From: Aquarana catesbeiana
Lineage: Eukaryota > Chordata > Amphibia > Anura > Ranidae
Assembly (NCBI RefSeq): GCF_042186555.1
Contig: NC_133336.1
Span: 193,127,437-193,191,436, forward strand
DNA: 64,000 bases
Direction of reading: 5' to 3'
Shown here: piece after piece, positions 11,018-22,659 of the stretch
Numbering within the stretch: the stretch's first letter is position 1
How the letters are laid out: the number at the start of each line of letters is the position of its first letter
Program-made: the position numbers and the translations under genes
Notes under the pieces: model-generated
The model's input: the letters and a program-made list of their open reading frames with translations, nothing else
What the model was told of the DNA's origin: nothing
Databases searched by the model: none

Positions 11018-12274
11018 GGACTCATTGGTCCCTTCCTACGCCCCCGTGTTGTAGCCTCACACATTAACTGGTAAGAACTTATGTACTTCCTTACTGCTTC
11101 TTCTTTCATACTATAACTTCTATTTGTCTTATCTGTATTAATTAATAATCAATCTTTTCTCATATACTTCAAACTTTTCAGAACTCTGTTCAAGTTGTCT
11201 TGATCAATTATGCCCTACACGTAAGGCCATTTTTTTCACGCATACATTTATCCACTTATTCATTTTCCTACACATGCTCACTCCCCTTTCACTCATATCT
11301 TTCCCACTTTTTGTTACTCATTTTCTTGGTCGTTTGTTTGGCTTTGCTCTGCACTCACCCCAGCACTTTACCACTTATGTCTCCCTATCACTTCACTTGC
11401 TTTTCCCCCCTCTTTTTCTCTCCCTTTTTTTCTCTTCCCCTTTCCTGTTCCCATTCCACTCCCCACTCCCCCCCCTCCCGGCCGGCGGGCCGGGCCTTCC
11501 CCACACCTCATGATCCCCTGGCTTCTCACCATTCACTCACACATCACGATCCTCACGATTCCTCAGGTCTCTATATTTGTGTTTGTTGGGCACTGGCCCA
11601 TTCATACATGCATGCAATTCTGCCACTTTTCATGTCTTCGCTTTCCATCACCCTTGTTGCACCCTCTGGGTTTCTCTTTCTTTCTTTTTCTCTTCTATTC
11701 ACACTTCATACCTCATGGTCTTTCCTCCTCCCCCCCCCCTCTCTTTTCCCTGTTTTCCCTCCCTCCCTACCTTTTTCCCATATCACTTTGTTTTCCTGTT
11801 CTTTGCATGCTGTATCCATGGACCCACTCCCAACCTGCACCTGTCAATATCTTTAATAAATTATGGCATAAAATTATGGTAATATGATATTTCCCCTCAT
11901 TGCCCGAGGGGTGAAAATCTCTTGACCTAAAAGTCTTATTTATATTTAGTACTTTATTACCCTTTGCAGGTGCAGCGCATGCCCCTCCTCCCCTCCACGA
12001 TTTGGGGGTTATTCATTGTCTGATCCCTCGTAAGGTATGTGTGCGCGATTTCCGCTCTCTTGGGGGACCGACCCATCGCCTGGGAAATTGGAGACACATG
12101 AGAGGGCAACTTCCTCACACTTTGGCCGTCTACAACCATTCAAGAGCAATTCTGATTGGTAACATTATAACATATGGACTCGCTCATGCAGATATAGATA
12201 TATTGTTTGGTTCTGCTTTGTTTTTGAAAGATTTTTTGATGTATGTTTACATCCCTACAGTTGTCAAACCACCT

Positions 12275-12316
12275 ATCCTCTGAAGATGACCCATTGGGGT
12301 CGAAACGCGTCAGGAT
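12275..12316 (+). ncRNA. Type I hammerhead-ribozyme motif (unit 4)
   Basis: Identical to the unit 1 motif, although this copy of the unit is cut short about 240 bases downstream. Confidence 0.65.
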
Positions 12317-12555
12317 CTCACGACTTAACAATTTATGCTGTTCTACTTTTTGTTGCCCATGGTTGACTGTACTGTACATTGCTTCCCTACTTATGTTACA
12401 TTCTAGTTCATGTCCTGACTTGTATATGTCAGAATGCACTAAGTAAAATTCGTTTTATATCAACAAAATCTCTTGTCTATCTACTGCATTTGGAATTGAA
12501 TTACACCACATTATTGGCTGCAGTAAAGCCCCGTTAGGGGGTTTCCCGTTTTCCA

Positions 12556-14184
12556 CCCAGCTCTGACTTTTCCCCTCAGTCCTCTCTGGCATGCCTCTCC
12601 AGTTCCCCCGACTGCTCATGTCACTCTCCAGCCCTCCTGGCTACAACCGGTGGTTGCCTCCTGCAGACTTGCCCGGCAGTACTAGCTCCTGCTGTTTTCT
12701 CTGATTCCTCTGTGTGATTCCTGTTCGGATAACTCATGAGCTATTTAAAAGCTCTGTCCTGCACCCGAGTCCCAGGTACAAGGTCACCCCCCCAGACTGG
12801 GGAGCTCCCTCAAAGGCCCTGACAGCCTAGTACTCCAGCCTCAGTTTCTTCCACCCGACAACCCCCCCCCCAGCTGGGCTGACCCTGGGTATTTCAAGGA
12901 GGCTTGCCCCCTGCCAATCCTAGTTGGGGATTGGTCGGTGCTCCCTCAGACACCCCAGACAGCTCCACCTCTCTTCCCCTCTTCTTCTAGAATCCTTTAG
13001 AAGGAAGAGGGAGGTGACAGTGGAGTGATGCTGTCTGTTGCTGCTACTCTGAGCCACTCCCAGTCCACACAGATCAAAACAAACAAACCATCTAGGCCTG
13101 CCTAAATTTACTTGCACTTACAAAAATCCTAACCTCTAGCACCTAAGTAGAGGGTGCTACATTCACCCAACACCAAAATCCAGCTGGTCTCTCAGCTGGG
13201 AAAAATTTAAAAATGGCTCCTGGGCCCAGGAGCAAGGGCTTTCTATCAGATAAAATGGAAGGGGGAAAAGGAAACAACTTGGATGGGGAACTGTACAAAT
13301 AAATTATGTACAAAAATATATGAAGATTTCTGGTAAGTATTTACACCTGTACAGAGAATATACAGTACCTGCCGCCCATATTGTGTCTCCAGCGCGATGG
13401 GATCGCGCTGGAAATCACCGCTGCGGGGCTGTGCATCTCGCGCTCGCCGCCCCCATGAGATGCCGCGCATCCATAGGAATCCATTGGGGATGGCGAGCGG
13501 GAGGAGCGACAGAGCTCGGCACTGGCTCCCGCGACGGGGCTCGCAGGTGTCAATCTTGCCACTAACAGCGGCAGGATTGACACAATATCGGCAGCACCTA
13601 CTGTAATACACACTCCTAGCTACAGGTCCCTGTAACTACCATCAATATACATTTGAGCCAGAGCAAGATAATCCGCCCACAGGAATTTTCTTGTCTTCAG
13701 CCGTAGGGGATGGACAGCCATCCCATCCCAAAGGACCCTAAGAGAAGACAAAACAGTTTAGCACATCCTACACTCAGGCCTAACTATACACTGTACATGG
13801 TTTCTGTCGGTAGCGGGTTAACATCCTGCCGACAGAAACAAAAATAAAAACTCAATCCACACAATTTTTCCTGTTTGTTATCAGGTTATAGGGGGTTATA
13901 GCCTGCTGACAGAAACAATGGGAAGAAAATACATATAAACAAGGTGGACAATTCTTCTTTAGAGTTCCTGATGGGAGGGCCCCTCACCGAACAAACAGGC
14001 TCCATAAAAGAGTTCAAATAGAATCAGACCTCACCCTTCAGTGTCCTTGCAACAAGGGAAACCATCCTTTGGTTTGGCAGGCCGGTCTGACCCCACAGGA
14101 GAATCAGAAGGAAACAAAAACACATTTTGCTCCTCCCCAGCAGTTCATGCGTATGGTCTCCATGCCAACTGTCACTGGTTTTTA
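12556..14184. other. No gene recognised
   Basis: Unique-looking sequence between the tandem array and hAT copy 1. It holds a poly-C tract near 12862, short palindromic words such as CAGCGCGATGGGATCGCGCTG near 13390, and an inverted pair TTTCTGTCGG/CCGACAGAAA near 13800-13840. None of the short frames resembles a known protein. Confidence 0.6.
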
Positions 14185-14359
14185 GTGATACAAGGATTGG
14201 TGATAAAGCATCAGTGAAGAGGAGACATGTTTTTCCCATATTAACTCTTACAGGAGAAAATTTCCCTTTCTAGGGGTAGATTTCATCTCAATTCCTGTTG
14301 TCTTCTTCTGTTTGCAAGTAGGAGTCTTTTGTAAGTTGGATGTTTGAAAGTAGGGGCCT

Positions 14360-14830
14360 GCCCTATGTACTCTGCAGAAATTGGGGCCTTAGGTGTTGGT
14401 GTTGCCACAGCACTGTAAGCCCTCACAGTTACTCTTGCTGGGCGCTGGAACAGGCCCTGCTGTGAAATATTAGATCAAGAATTGTAATTACATGTCCCTG
14501 TTGAACAGGGGCAGAAAAATTGGGCCTTAGGCACTGGTGCCACAACACTGCAGGCCCTCACAGATGCTATAGTTGGAGCGCAGGAATGAGCCCTGCTGCA
14601 ATGTATTGCATCAAAAATTGTAATTATACGCCCCTGTTAAACGGTGGCTGAAAATTTGGGCCTTGGGCACTGGTGCTGGTGCCACAACACTGCAACCCCT
14701 CACAGATACTCTAGTTGGAGCGCAGGAATGAGCCCTGCTGCAAAGCATTGCATCAAAAATTGTAATTACATGCCCCTGTTAGACAGGGGCAGAAAAATTG
14801 GGCCTTGGCCACTGGTGGCGGTGCCCATAA
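14360..14830 (-). repeat. hAT 3' subterminal tandem repeats (copy 1)
   Basis: About three to four diverged repeats of roughly 140 bp. Each contains GGGCCTTAGGCACTGGTG, a CCTCACAG block and TTGTAATTACATGCCCCTGTT. The same array occurs at 48010-48570 in the better-preserved copy. Confidence 0.75.
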
Positions 14831-14929
14831 CCAAAAATGGTGCTGAGGATTGTGACTCAGCATAACAGGATAGTCACTCAGCATCAGCATAGGCAGTCTT
14901 GAAGGGATCTCACATTAAAAAAAAATGAT

Positions 14930-17900
14930 TCGGTTACATCAGCATCAGGTGCTTGGTAGCTGGTGATCCAAGACTGATTCATTTTTATGAAGGTCAGCTA
15001 ATTGACCGATTCGGTGAACAGGCGCGCCCTGTGATTGGTTACAAAGCCTCCAGCAGCACTGAATGTGCGTTCTGAAAGAATGCTGGATGCAGGACAGGCC
15101 AGTAGCTCAATTGCATACTGTGAAAGCTCTGGCCAGTGATCTATCCTCAAGACCCAGTAACCCAGAGGATTTTCGGTGGGAAAGGTGTCCAAGTCTGATC
15201 TTGCCCCTAGGTATTCCTGCACCATGTGAATCAGACGTTAGCGATGGTTGCTGGAACCGATCAGACCTTGGGGCTGCGGACTAAAAAATTGTCTGAGCGC
15301 AATGGTCAGATGGCCACCTTCTCCACCACTCCTTCTGTTACTAACCGAAGCCTCAGCAACACGTTGCCCAGGAAGACCAGGAAATTGTAACCTCCCAGGC
15401 TCTGGAAACGCGTTGCACAAACCTTTCTGCAAGGCCTCCCAAAGATGTTTCATCCTCTGCTCCCTCTGCGACAGCAAGATAAGGTCTGCAACCTTACCCT
15501 TGTAACTTGGATCAAGGAGGGTTGCTAGCCAGTAATCATCGCTCCCCTTGATACCACGAATACGAGGATCCTTCCGCAGGCTTTGCAGGATCAGGGAGGC
15601 CATGCAGTGTAGGTATGCTGAGGCATTCGGTCCAGAGTCCTCTGGGTCACTAAAGATGACATGATCCACAGCCACCTCCTCCCAGCTACGTACAAGTTCA
15701 TAGGTTTCTTCGGACTGTAAATGATCCCTTGAAGACTACTGCTGATGCTGAGTGCCAGGCTCCACCTCCATGCTGACACAATCCTCCTCCTCCTCCTCCT
15801 CTTCCTGTGTGATTGACGGGCACGCAGGAACACTGTCTGGATAAAGGGGGCCTTAAGAGGTAAGGAAGTCCTCCTCTTCCTCCCTCTGTTCTGCTTTAAG
15901 TGCCCTCTCCATTATTCCACGCAGCGTGTGCTCCAACAGGTGGACAAGAGGGACAGTGTCACTGATGCATGCACTGTCACTGCTCACCATCCTCGTGGCC
16001 TCCTCAAATGGTGACAGGACAGTGCACGCATCCCTGATCATAGCCCACTGGCGTGGGGAAAAAAAACAAGCTCCCCTGACCCTGACCTGGTGCCATAGTC
16101 GCATAATTACTCATTGATGGCCCTCTGCTGCGTGTGCAGCCGTTGCAGCATGGCCAACATTGAGTTCCACCTGGTGGTAACAGATTAGGCGATTCTTGGG
16201 CAGGTTAAATTCCTTTTGGAGGTCAGCCAGCTGAGCACTGGCATTATATGACCTGCGGAAATGCACACAGAATTTCCTGGCCTGCCTCAGGACATCCTGT
16301 AAGCCCGGGTACCTGCCCAAGAACCGCTGCACCACCAAGTTAAGGAAGTGAGCCAAACAGGGCACATGGGTCAGTTGTCCCTGTCGGAGGGCGGAGAGGA
16401 GGTTGGTTCCATTGTCGTAAACCACCATACCTGGCTTAAGCTGGTGTGGCGTCAACCACCTCTGAACCTGCCCCTGCAGAGCTGACAGAATCTCTGTCCC
16501 AGTGTGGCTCCTGTCCCCCAAGCACACCAGCTCAAGCACCGCATGGCATCTTTTTGCCTGTGTGCTTGTGTAGCCCCTTGAACGCCTACGGAGCACCGCT
16601 GGTTCCGAGGACAAATCAGCACAGGAAGAGGCTATGGAGGAAGAAGAAAAGGAGGGGGTGGAGGAGAGAGGTATGGCAGAATCACCGCTAGTAGAATTTT
16701 GGAGGCATGGTGGTGGAACAACCTCCAACACTACTGCACCCTGTCCTGCATCCTTCCCAGCTGCCAGAAGAGTCACCCAGTGCGCAGTGAAAGATAGGTA
16801 ATGTCCCTGTCCATGCCTGCTGGACCATGAGTCAGCGGTAATATGCACCTTACCGCTGACCGCCCTGTCCAACGAGGCCAAGACATTGCCTTCCACATGC
16901 CAGTAGAGAGCCGGAATCGCCTTCCGTGAGAAAAAGTGGCGTTTGGGAACCTGCCACTGAGGAACCGCACATTCCACAAACTCACGGAAGGGGGCAGAGT
17001 CTACCCACTGAAAAGGCAGCAGTTGAAGTGCTAGCAATTTAGCTAGCATTCAACCGCTGGGTATGTGGATGGCTGGGAGTTAACTTCTTTCTGCGGTGCA
17101 GCAGCTGGGGCACGGAAATTTGCCTGGTACAATCTGACGTCAATGTACCGATAGCAGATTGCCCGCAAGTACTTGGCTGTGACACACCTAATTCTACACC
17201 TTCATTCCTCTCAGTGCAGGTTTCAGAGAGGACTGAAGGTATAGTGGGGTTGGAGATCCCAGCTGATGAGGAGCAAGGAGAGGTCCGCTTTGTTCTTTGG
17301 TGTGGGTCTTTTAGGTACGCTTGCCAACGAACTGCATGGCAGGTCGACATATGTCTGGTCAAGCATGTGGTGCCCAAGCGGGTGATGTTTTGGCCACGCG
17401 AGATACGCTTGAGACATATGTTGCAAATAGCAACGGTGGGATCTGATGCACTTGTCTCAAAAAAGGCCCACACCAAAGAACTTTTGGAATAACTCGCAGA
17501 GACATCAGCGCCCTGCACATGCGGAGCTCTGCGGTGTGATGCAGTCGGTGTGCTGCCCTTAAGCTGGCCCCTGGAGGGCATCCTGCCTCATTGGTGATGT
17601 GCCTCCTCCTCCTCCTCTCTCCTATCAGGCACCCACGTGGAGTCAGTGACCTCATCATCCCCTCCCTCCTCATCACTGGAGCAAAGCTGGCAGTATGCTG
17701 CAGCTGGGGGAACATGACTGCCAGATTGCTGTCCTTCTTGGGCACCCCCTCTCTCTGGGCTCATGTTACTGCTTTCCTCTAGCTGGGTACCATCATCAGA
17801 GCCTTCAAAATGCTGGGCATCCTCCTGGAGCATGTACCCAACACTGTGGTCAAACAGTTTGGGGGACTCCTCAGGAGGACATGGTGGGGCTAGGGAAGGA

Positions 17901-18184
17901 GTGACTGATGCCATTGAGCCAAGGGAAGAGGCCGCGTTGGCAGCTGCTTTGCCAGACAAAGTACCCTGAGCCTGGGTGAGAGAGGATGAGGAGGATGAGG
18001 GCGGCCTGGTCATCCACTCTGCCAAGTCTTCCACATGTTGCGGCTCAACACGGCCAGCTGCCGGAAAAAAGGACAAACGTGTCCCACGGCCACGACCAGC
18101 ACTGTTGCCTCTAGACACAGAGCCTGCTTGCCCTCTTTTATTGGCTTGTGACTGTCTGCCTCTCCTTGTTGGCCTTCCAGACAT
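14930..18184 (-). pseudogene. hAT transposase (ZBED-type), broken
   Basis: Minus-strand pieces in different frames line up with one transposase of about 1,090 residues. 18184-17588 is the MSGRPTRRGRQSQ N-terminus plus an acidic/Ser-rich linker. 17581-17039 is the BED zinc finger (CNICLKRI, then RHMSTCH). 17049-16111 holds ITADSWSS and VVYDNGTNLLSAL with CLAHFLNL, the hAT catalytic-core blocks. 16104-15853 has FFSPRQWAMIRDAC. 15833-15238 is the acidic linker and PSYKGKVADL. 15225-14998 is the hAT dimerisation domain (LLACPASSILSERTFSAAGG). At least five frame changes separate the pieces. No functional product is expected. Confidence 0.88.
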
Positions 18185-18229
18185 AGTAATGGCCTGCAGT
18201 GAGATGTAGCTGCACAAAGCTGGGATATA

Positions 18230-19960
18230 TATATATACTTATACTGCAGCTAGCAGAATCATCTGCCTCCCTGTAGTATTATTAGTATGAGAACACCAGC
18301 AATTGTCTTCAGGTAGCTTTAGGTGCACACTGTGCAGAGGACGCAGTACACTAACTGTAAATACTGCAGCTGCCTGCCTGTGGTACTAATAGGATCAGAA
18401 GAACACCACCAATTTTCTTCAGGTAGCTTTAGGGGCACACTGTGCAGAGGATACAGTACACTAACTGTAAATACTGCAGCTGCCCGCCTGTGGTATTAAT
18501 AGGATCAGAACAACAGCAATTGTCTTCAGATAGCTTTAGGTGCACACTGTGCAGAGGACGCAGTACACTAACTGTAAATACTGCAGCTGCCTGCCTGTGG
18601 TATTAATAGGATCAGAACAACAGCAATTGTCTTCAGGTAGCTTTAGGTGCACACTGTGCAGAGGACGCAGTACACTAACTGTAAATACTGCAGCTGCCTG
18701 CCTGTGGTACTAATAGGATCAGAAGAACACCACCAATTTTCTTCAGGTAGCTTTAGGGGCACACTGTGCAGAGGACGCAGTACACTAATGCCCCGTACAC
18801 ACGGTCAGATTTTCCAATGGAAAATGTCCGATCGGAGCGTGTTGTCGGAAATTCCGATCGTGTGTGGGCTCCATCGGACATTTTCCATCGGATTTTCCGA
18901 CACACAAAGTTGGAGAGCAGGAGATAAAATTTTCCGACAACAAAATCCGTTGTCGGAAATTCCGATCGTGTGTACACAAATCCGACGGACAAAGTGCTAC
19001 GCATGCTCAGAATAAATAAAGAGATGAAAGCTATTGGCCACTGCCCCGTTTATAGTCCCGACGTACGTGTTTTACGTCACCGCGTTTAGAACGATCGGAT
19101 TTTCCGACAACTTTGTGTGACCGTGTGTATGCAAGACAAGTTTGAGCCAACATCCGTCGGAAAAAATCCTAGGATTTTGTTGTCGGAATGTCCGAACAAA
19201 GTCCGACCGTGTGTACGGGGCATAACTGTAAATACTGCAGCTGCCTGCCTGTGCTATTAATAGGATCAGAACAACAGCAATTGTCTTCAGATAGCTTTAG
19301 GTGCACACTGTGCAGAGGACGCAGTACACTAACTGTAAATACTGTAGCTGCCTGCCTGTGGTACTAATAGGATCAGAAGATCACCACCAATTTTCTTCAG
19401 GTAGCTTTAGGTGCACACTGTGCAGAGGACACAGTGCACTAACTGTAAATACTGTAGCTGCCTGCCTGTGGTACTAATAGGATCAGAAGATCACCACCAA
19501 TTTTCTTCAGGTAGCTTTAGGTGTACACTGTGCAGAGGACACAGTACACTAACTGTAAATACTGTAGCTGCCTGCCTGTGGTATTAATAGGATCAGAACA
19601 ACAGCAATTGTCTTCAGGTAGCTTTAGGTGCACACTGTGCAGAGGACACAGTACACTAACTGTAAATACTGCAGCTGCCTGCCTGCGGTACTAATAGGAT
19701 CAGAAGATCACCACCAATTTTCTTCAGGTAGCTTTAGGTGCACACCGTGCAGAGGACACAGTGCACTAACTGTAAATACTGTAGCTGCCTGCCTGTGGTA
19801 CTAATAGGATCAGAAGATCACCACCAATTTTCTTCAGGTAGCTTTAGGTGCACACTGTGCAGAGGATGCACTACACTAACTGTAAATACTGTAGCTAAAA
19901 GGACTAATAGGATCAGAAGAACACCAGCAATTTTCTTCAGGTAGCTGTAAATACTGTAAA
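18230..19960 (-). repeat. hAT 5' subterminal repeat array (copy 1)
   Basis: About a dozen repeats of roughly 100-110 bp containing GTGCACACTGTGCAGAGGAC, CACTAACTGTAAATACTG, CTGCCTGCCTGTGGTA and AATTTTCTTCAGGTAGC. Related words make up the right arrays of the other hAT copies (52085-53130 and 53810-56870), so this is a family hallmark. Confidence 0.85.
18789..19222. mobile_element. PIF/Harbinger-type MITE, 434 bp
   Basis: Begins TGCCCCGTACACACGGTC and ends with a near-complement (GACCGTGTGTACGGGGCA). It sits in a CACTAACTG word of the hAT array and is flanked by a TAA target duplication (18786-18788 and 19223-19225), the 3-bp TWA signature of PIF/Harbinger. The interior is rich in TTTTCCGA/TCGGAAAA words. 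It has no coding capacity. Confidence 0.85.
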
Positions 19961-20000
19961 AACACCTGCCTGCCTTGGAGCACTCCTGGGCTGGATGCTT

Positions 20001-20591
20001 GACTACTTTGTTGGAGGCTGCATCTATGAACTATGTGGGTTCTAGAATCTAGTGAGTAAAGCATCTTTACTTTTCATGGTCCCCAGCCATGAAACGTGGA
20101 CTGTTTCAGCTTCCTATCACTAGCACGTTATATTTGCATGGCCTCCAGCTATGCACCTATAGGCTGTCCTAGTCTACTAATGCGAATACTACTAAAATAG
20201 AAGTGTCCTCCATTAGCAATTCATTTGGAGTATCCTACATTGTCCCCAGATCCCTTTCCAAGTTCTACTAACAATAAGCCTGCAGACAAAAAGACAATCC
20301 CTAGATTGAATTTACTGACTGTTGGCAACCCTGCTGAAGGGAAAGATCTTCTCCTCTGTGCTCCAGTCTATTTAATAGGCACCAATCCACCATCTGGGCA
20401 CACCTCCCCAGGGATTGGATAGGTCCTACTATATATTCAGACATCTGAAACCTCTCGCTTCTCCTAGAGCCAGGGTGAGGTAATCAAACTCAGCCTGTGG
20501 AGCTCCACGCAGACCCGACTAAACAATCCCAGCTCCTGTAGTTACAGTAGAAGCCCAAACTAAATTTGCCTAACAGGCTGTCTAGGAGGTT
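20001..20591. other. No gene recognised
   Basis: Unique-looking sequence. A short frame at 20225-20422 matches nothing I recognise. Confidence 0.5.
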
Positions 20592-20617
20592 GTTATATAT
20601 ATGTAAATAAAGGAAAA

Positions 20618-20659
<42 letters not shown>

Positions 20660-20671
20660 TTTTCCTTTATT

Positions 20672-20704
<33 letters not shown>
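20592..20704. repeat. AT-rich perfect-type hairpin
   Basis: ATGTAAATAAAGGAAAAGTG and its near-exact inverse complement face each other across a (TA)n run and are flanked by further (TA)n. The whole stretch could extrude as a long hairpin. Confidence 0.85.
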
Positions 20705-21420
20705 GTAATATGCTGTATTGTGGAAGATTTAATGCAATTCATGTGAATAGTGCTCAGTCACTAGGTGAGGCAATACTAATTGTACCTGTTACTTGGTTTA
20801 CATGTCATTATAATAAAAATCGAACAGTCAGAACGACTGAAACTTTGTAAACTATTATAAAATAATATAAAAATATGGAAAGAGTAATGGGACTAGCAAG
20901 TGATTGCTGAAAATAAAAGCTTTAGTTATTTATTATTTCATGTAATTAATTAATTAAATTATAAAACTTACATTTCAAATAATAAGGCTGAATATTTTAT
21001 ATCATTTTTCATACTTCCCCATAGCAATTTCAGGGAGGATTTGACATCCCCTCCTTCTTCCTTCCTTCCTTTAAAGTACAAATACAACATTTTACAATTA
21101 GTTATAGTAAATTACTAAAAATCTTCTTGCACATTTTTCTGTCAACATGCGCTCGGAATTGTTCGCGTTGTTGGTCTGTAAGTACAGCTCATTTAAATGT
21201 ATACCGTTTTCTTGTGTTGTAGCAAAACGTACATACCTATTTTTTGGGGACAAAAATATTATAACAATCAATCCATTGGTCTGTCTATCCAAGTTAGTAA
21301 AAGAAAAAAAAATACTGGTTAGGGGTGTATTTTTTACATTTATAGTAGATATAAGTCTAAATGAATGGCATTTAGTTTGCTAAAGCACCGTGTATTATAA
21401 AAAAAAAAATTGCATTAAAA
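20705..21420. other. AT-rich sequence without recognised gene
   Basis: Very AT-rich. Short frames only. No family recognised. Confidence 0.5.
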
Positions 21421-21423
21421 AAA

Positions 21424-21432
21424 AAAAAAGAA

Positions 21433-21524
<92 letters not shown>

Positions 21525-21525
21525 T
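21424..21525. repeat. (AT)n-(GT)n microsatellite
   Basis: About 80 bases of alternating AT, then a short GT run. Confidence 0.95.
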
Positions 21526-21593
21526 TCACCTGTGTTTTTTTTTGTTTTTTTTTCTGCTCAGTGCTGCTGATCCCCTGCAGCCTCTTTTATAGT

Positions 21594-21775
21594 CACTTAC
21601 TAAGACTGGAGAGTGCAAAATCTGGTGCAGCTCTGCATAGAACCCAATCGGCTTCCAGGAACCCTATCAGCTTCCAGGTTTCATTGTCAAAGCTTGATTG
21701 AACAATCTGAAGTTAGAAGCTGATTGGCTGCCATGCACAGCTGCACCAGATTCCGAGTGCTCCATTTTTAGTAAA
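21594..21775. mobile_element. Fold-back MITE with GAGAGTGCAAAATCTGGTGC arms
   Basis: The left arm (TTACTAAGACTGGAGAGTGC, then CTGGTGCAGCTCTGCATAG) is complementary to the right arm (CATGCACAGCTGCACCAGA, then GAGTGCTCCATTTTTAGTAA). The interior also pairs (GGTTTCATTGTCAAAGC against GCTTGATTGAACAATCTG). Non-coding. Confidence 0.75.
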
Positions 21776-22194
21776 TCTCCCCCTCAGCCCCCGTTTACAT
21801 CGGACTGTTTTGATATGCGATTTGTCATGTCATATCGCTGCCTATTGCCGGCAACAGCACCATCCAAATTGATTCCCAAAAGTAGTTCCTGCACTACTTT
21901 TGGTGACTTCAGGGGCAATTTCAATAGACATCCTTGCAGGAACCGGCACAGATGTCTCTGAATCGCTCCCAAAGTCGGACTGAAATGCAGGTTTGATATT
22001 TAAAACCCACCTTCAGTATGAACCCGGACTTACTGTCTACCTGCATCCATGTCTAAATGCAAATGGCATTTCTCAAGTCAGGGTCTGAAGTCTGACATTG
22101 AGCTTAGTTGGTAAAAAATATTGCAAATATGTGTAGAAAATGTCACTGTATTATACATACAGTATATTGCATTCATTTACTCATTGCTATCCCA

Positions 22195-22478
22195 CTTAAA
22201 GCGGAGTTCCACACAAAAATGGAACTTCCACTTTTCGGAACCCTCCCCCCCTCCGGTGTCACATTTGGGGGGGGTGCAGATACCTGTCTAAGACAGGTAT
22301 TTGCACCCAATTCGGCATAGACTCCCATGGGAGTCTATGCCTCTTCCCGTCCCCACCGCCCTGTCTCCTGGGAGCACACAGCTCCCAGGAGATAACGTGG
22401 ACCACTTGGGACGCGCAGCGCGACTCGCGCATGCGCAGTAGGGCAGTTTTGGCGGTGTGGGTGAACCCCCGCTTTAAG
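22195..22478. mobile_element. MITE with CTTAAAGCGG termini, 284 bp
   Basis: The terminal inverted repeat CTTAAAGCGGAGTTCCAC faces GTGAACCCCCGCTTTAAG. The GC-rich interior contains a hairpin around ACTCCCATGGGAGT and one around CCTGGGAGCACACAGCTCCCAGG. Superfamily not assigned. Confidence 0.7.
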
Positions 22479-22659
22479 TTAAACCTGTAATTATATTATT
22501 ATGGAATATTTTCTTCTTTTTTTAAACCAAAAAACGAATCCAATCTCTATGTAGGATTTTTTTTTCCTTGGTTAGTGATCATTACTAATGTCTTAAAGAA
22601 CCTTGGGCTATGGAATAAAAACATTTCCACTATCACAAATGTGTAAACAAAAATACACT

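Larger units (their letters stand above)
10231..12555 (+). repeat. 2.63-kb tandem unit, copy 4 (3'-truncated)
   Basis: Matches the other copies up to 12555, where TTTTCCA continues into unrelated CCCAGCTC instead of the TATATATATTTTGGGG of copies 1-3. About 300 bases of the unit are missing, so the array holds about 3.9 units. Promoter block and hammerhead-like motif are present. Confidence 0.95.
14185..20000 (-). mobile_element. hAT DNA transposon, copy 1, decayed
   Basis: The left part (from AAGGATTGGTGATAAAGC near 14190) matches the inner left region of the well-preserved hAT at 46971-53628. The transposase remnants at 14930-18184 match that element's transposase. The 18230-19960 array corresponds to its subterminal array. 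The terminal TAGGGATGAGC inverted repeats are not found at either side, so both ends are lost or diverged and the outer limits are approximate. A 434-bp Harbinger MITE is inserted in the right array. Confidence 0.85.

Noticed and set aside
18230..19960. CRISPR-like spaced repeats
   Set aside because: The repeats are about 100 bp, diverged, without unique spacers or cas genes, in a vertebrate hAT element.
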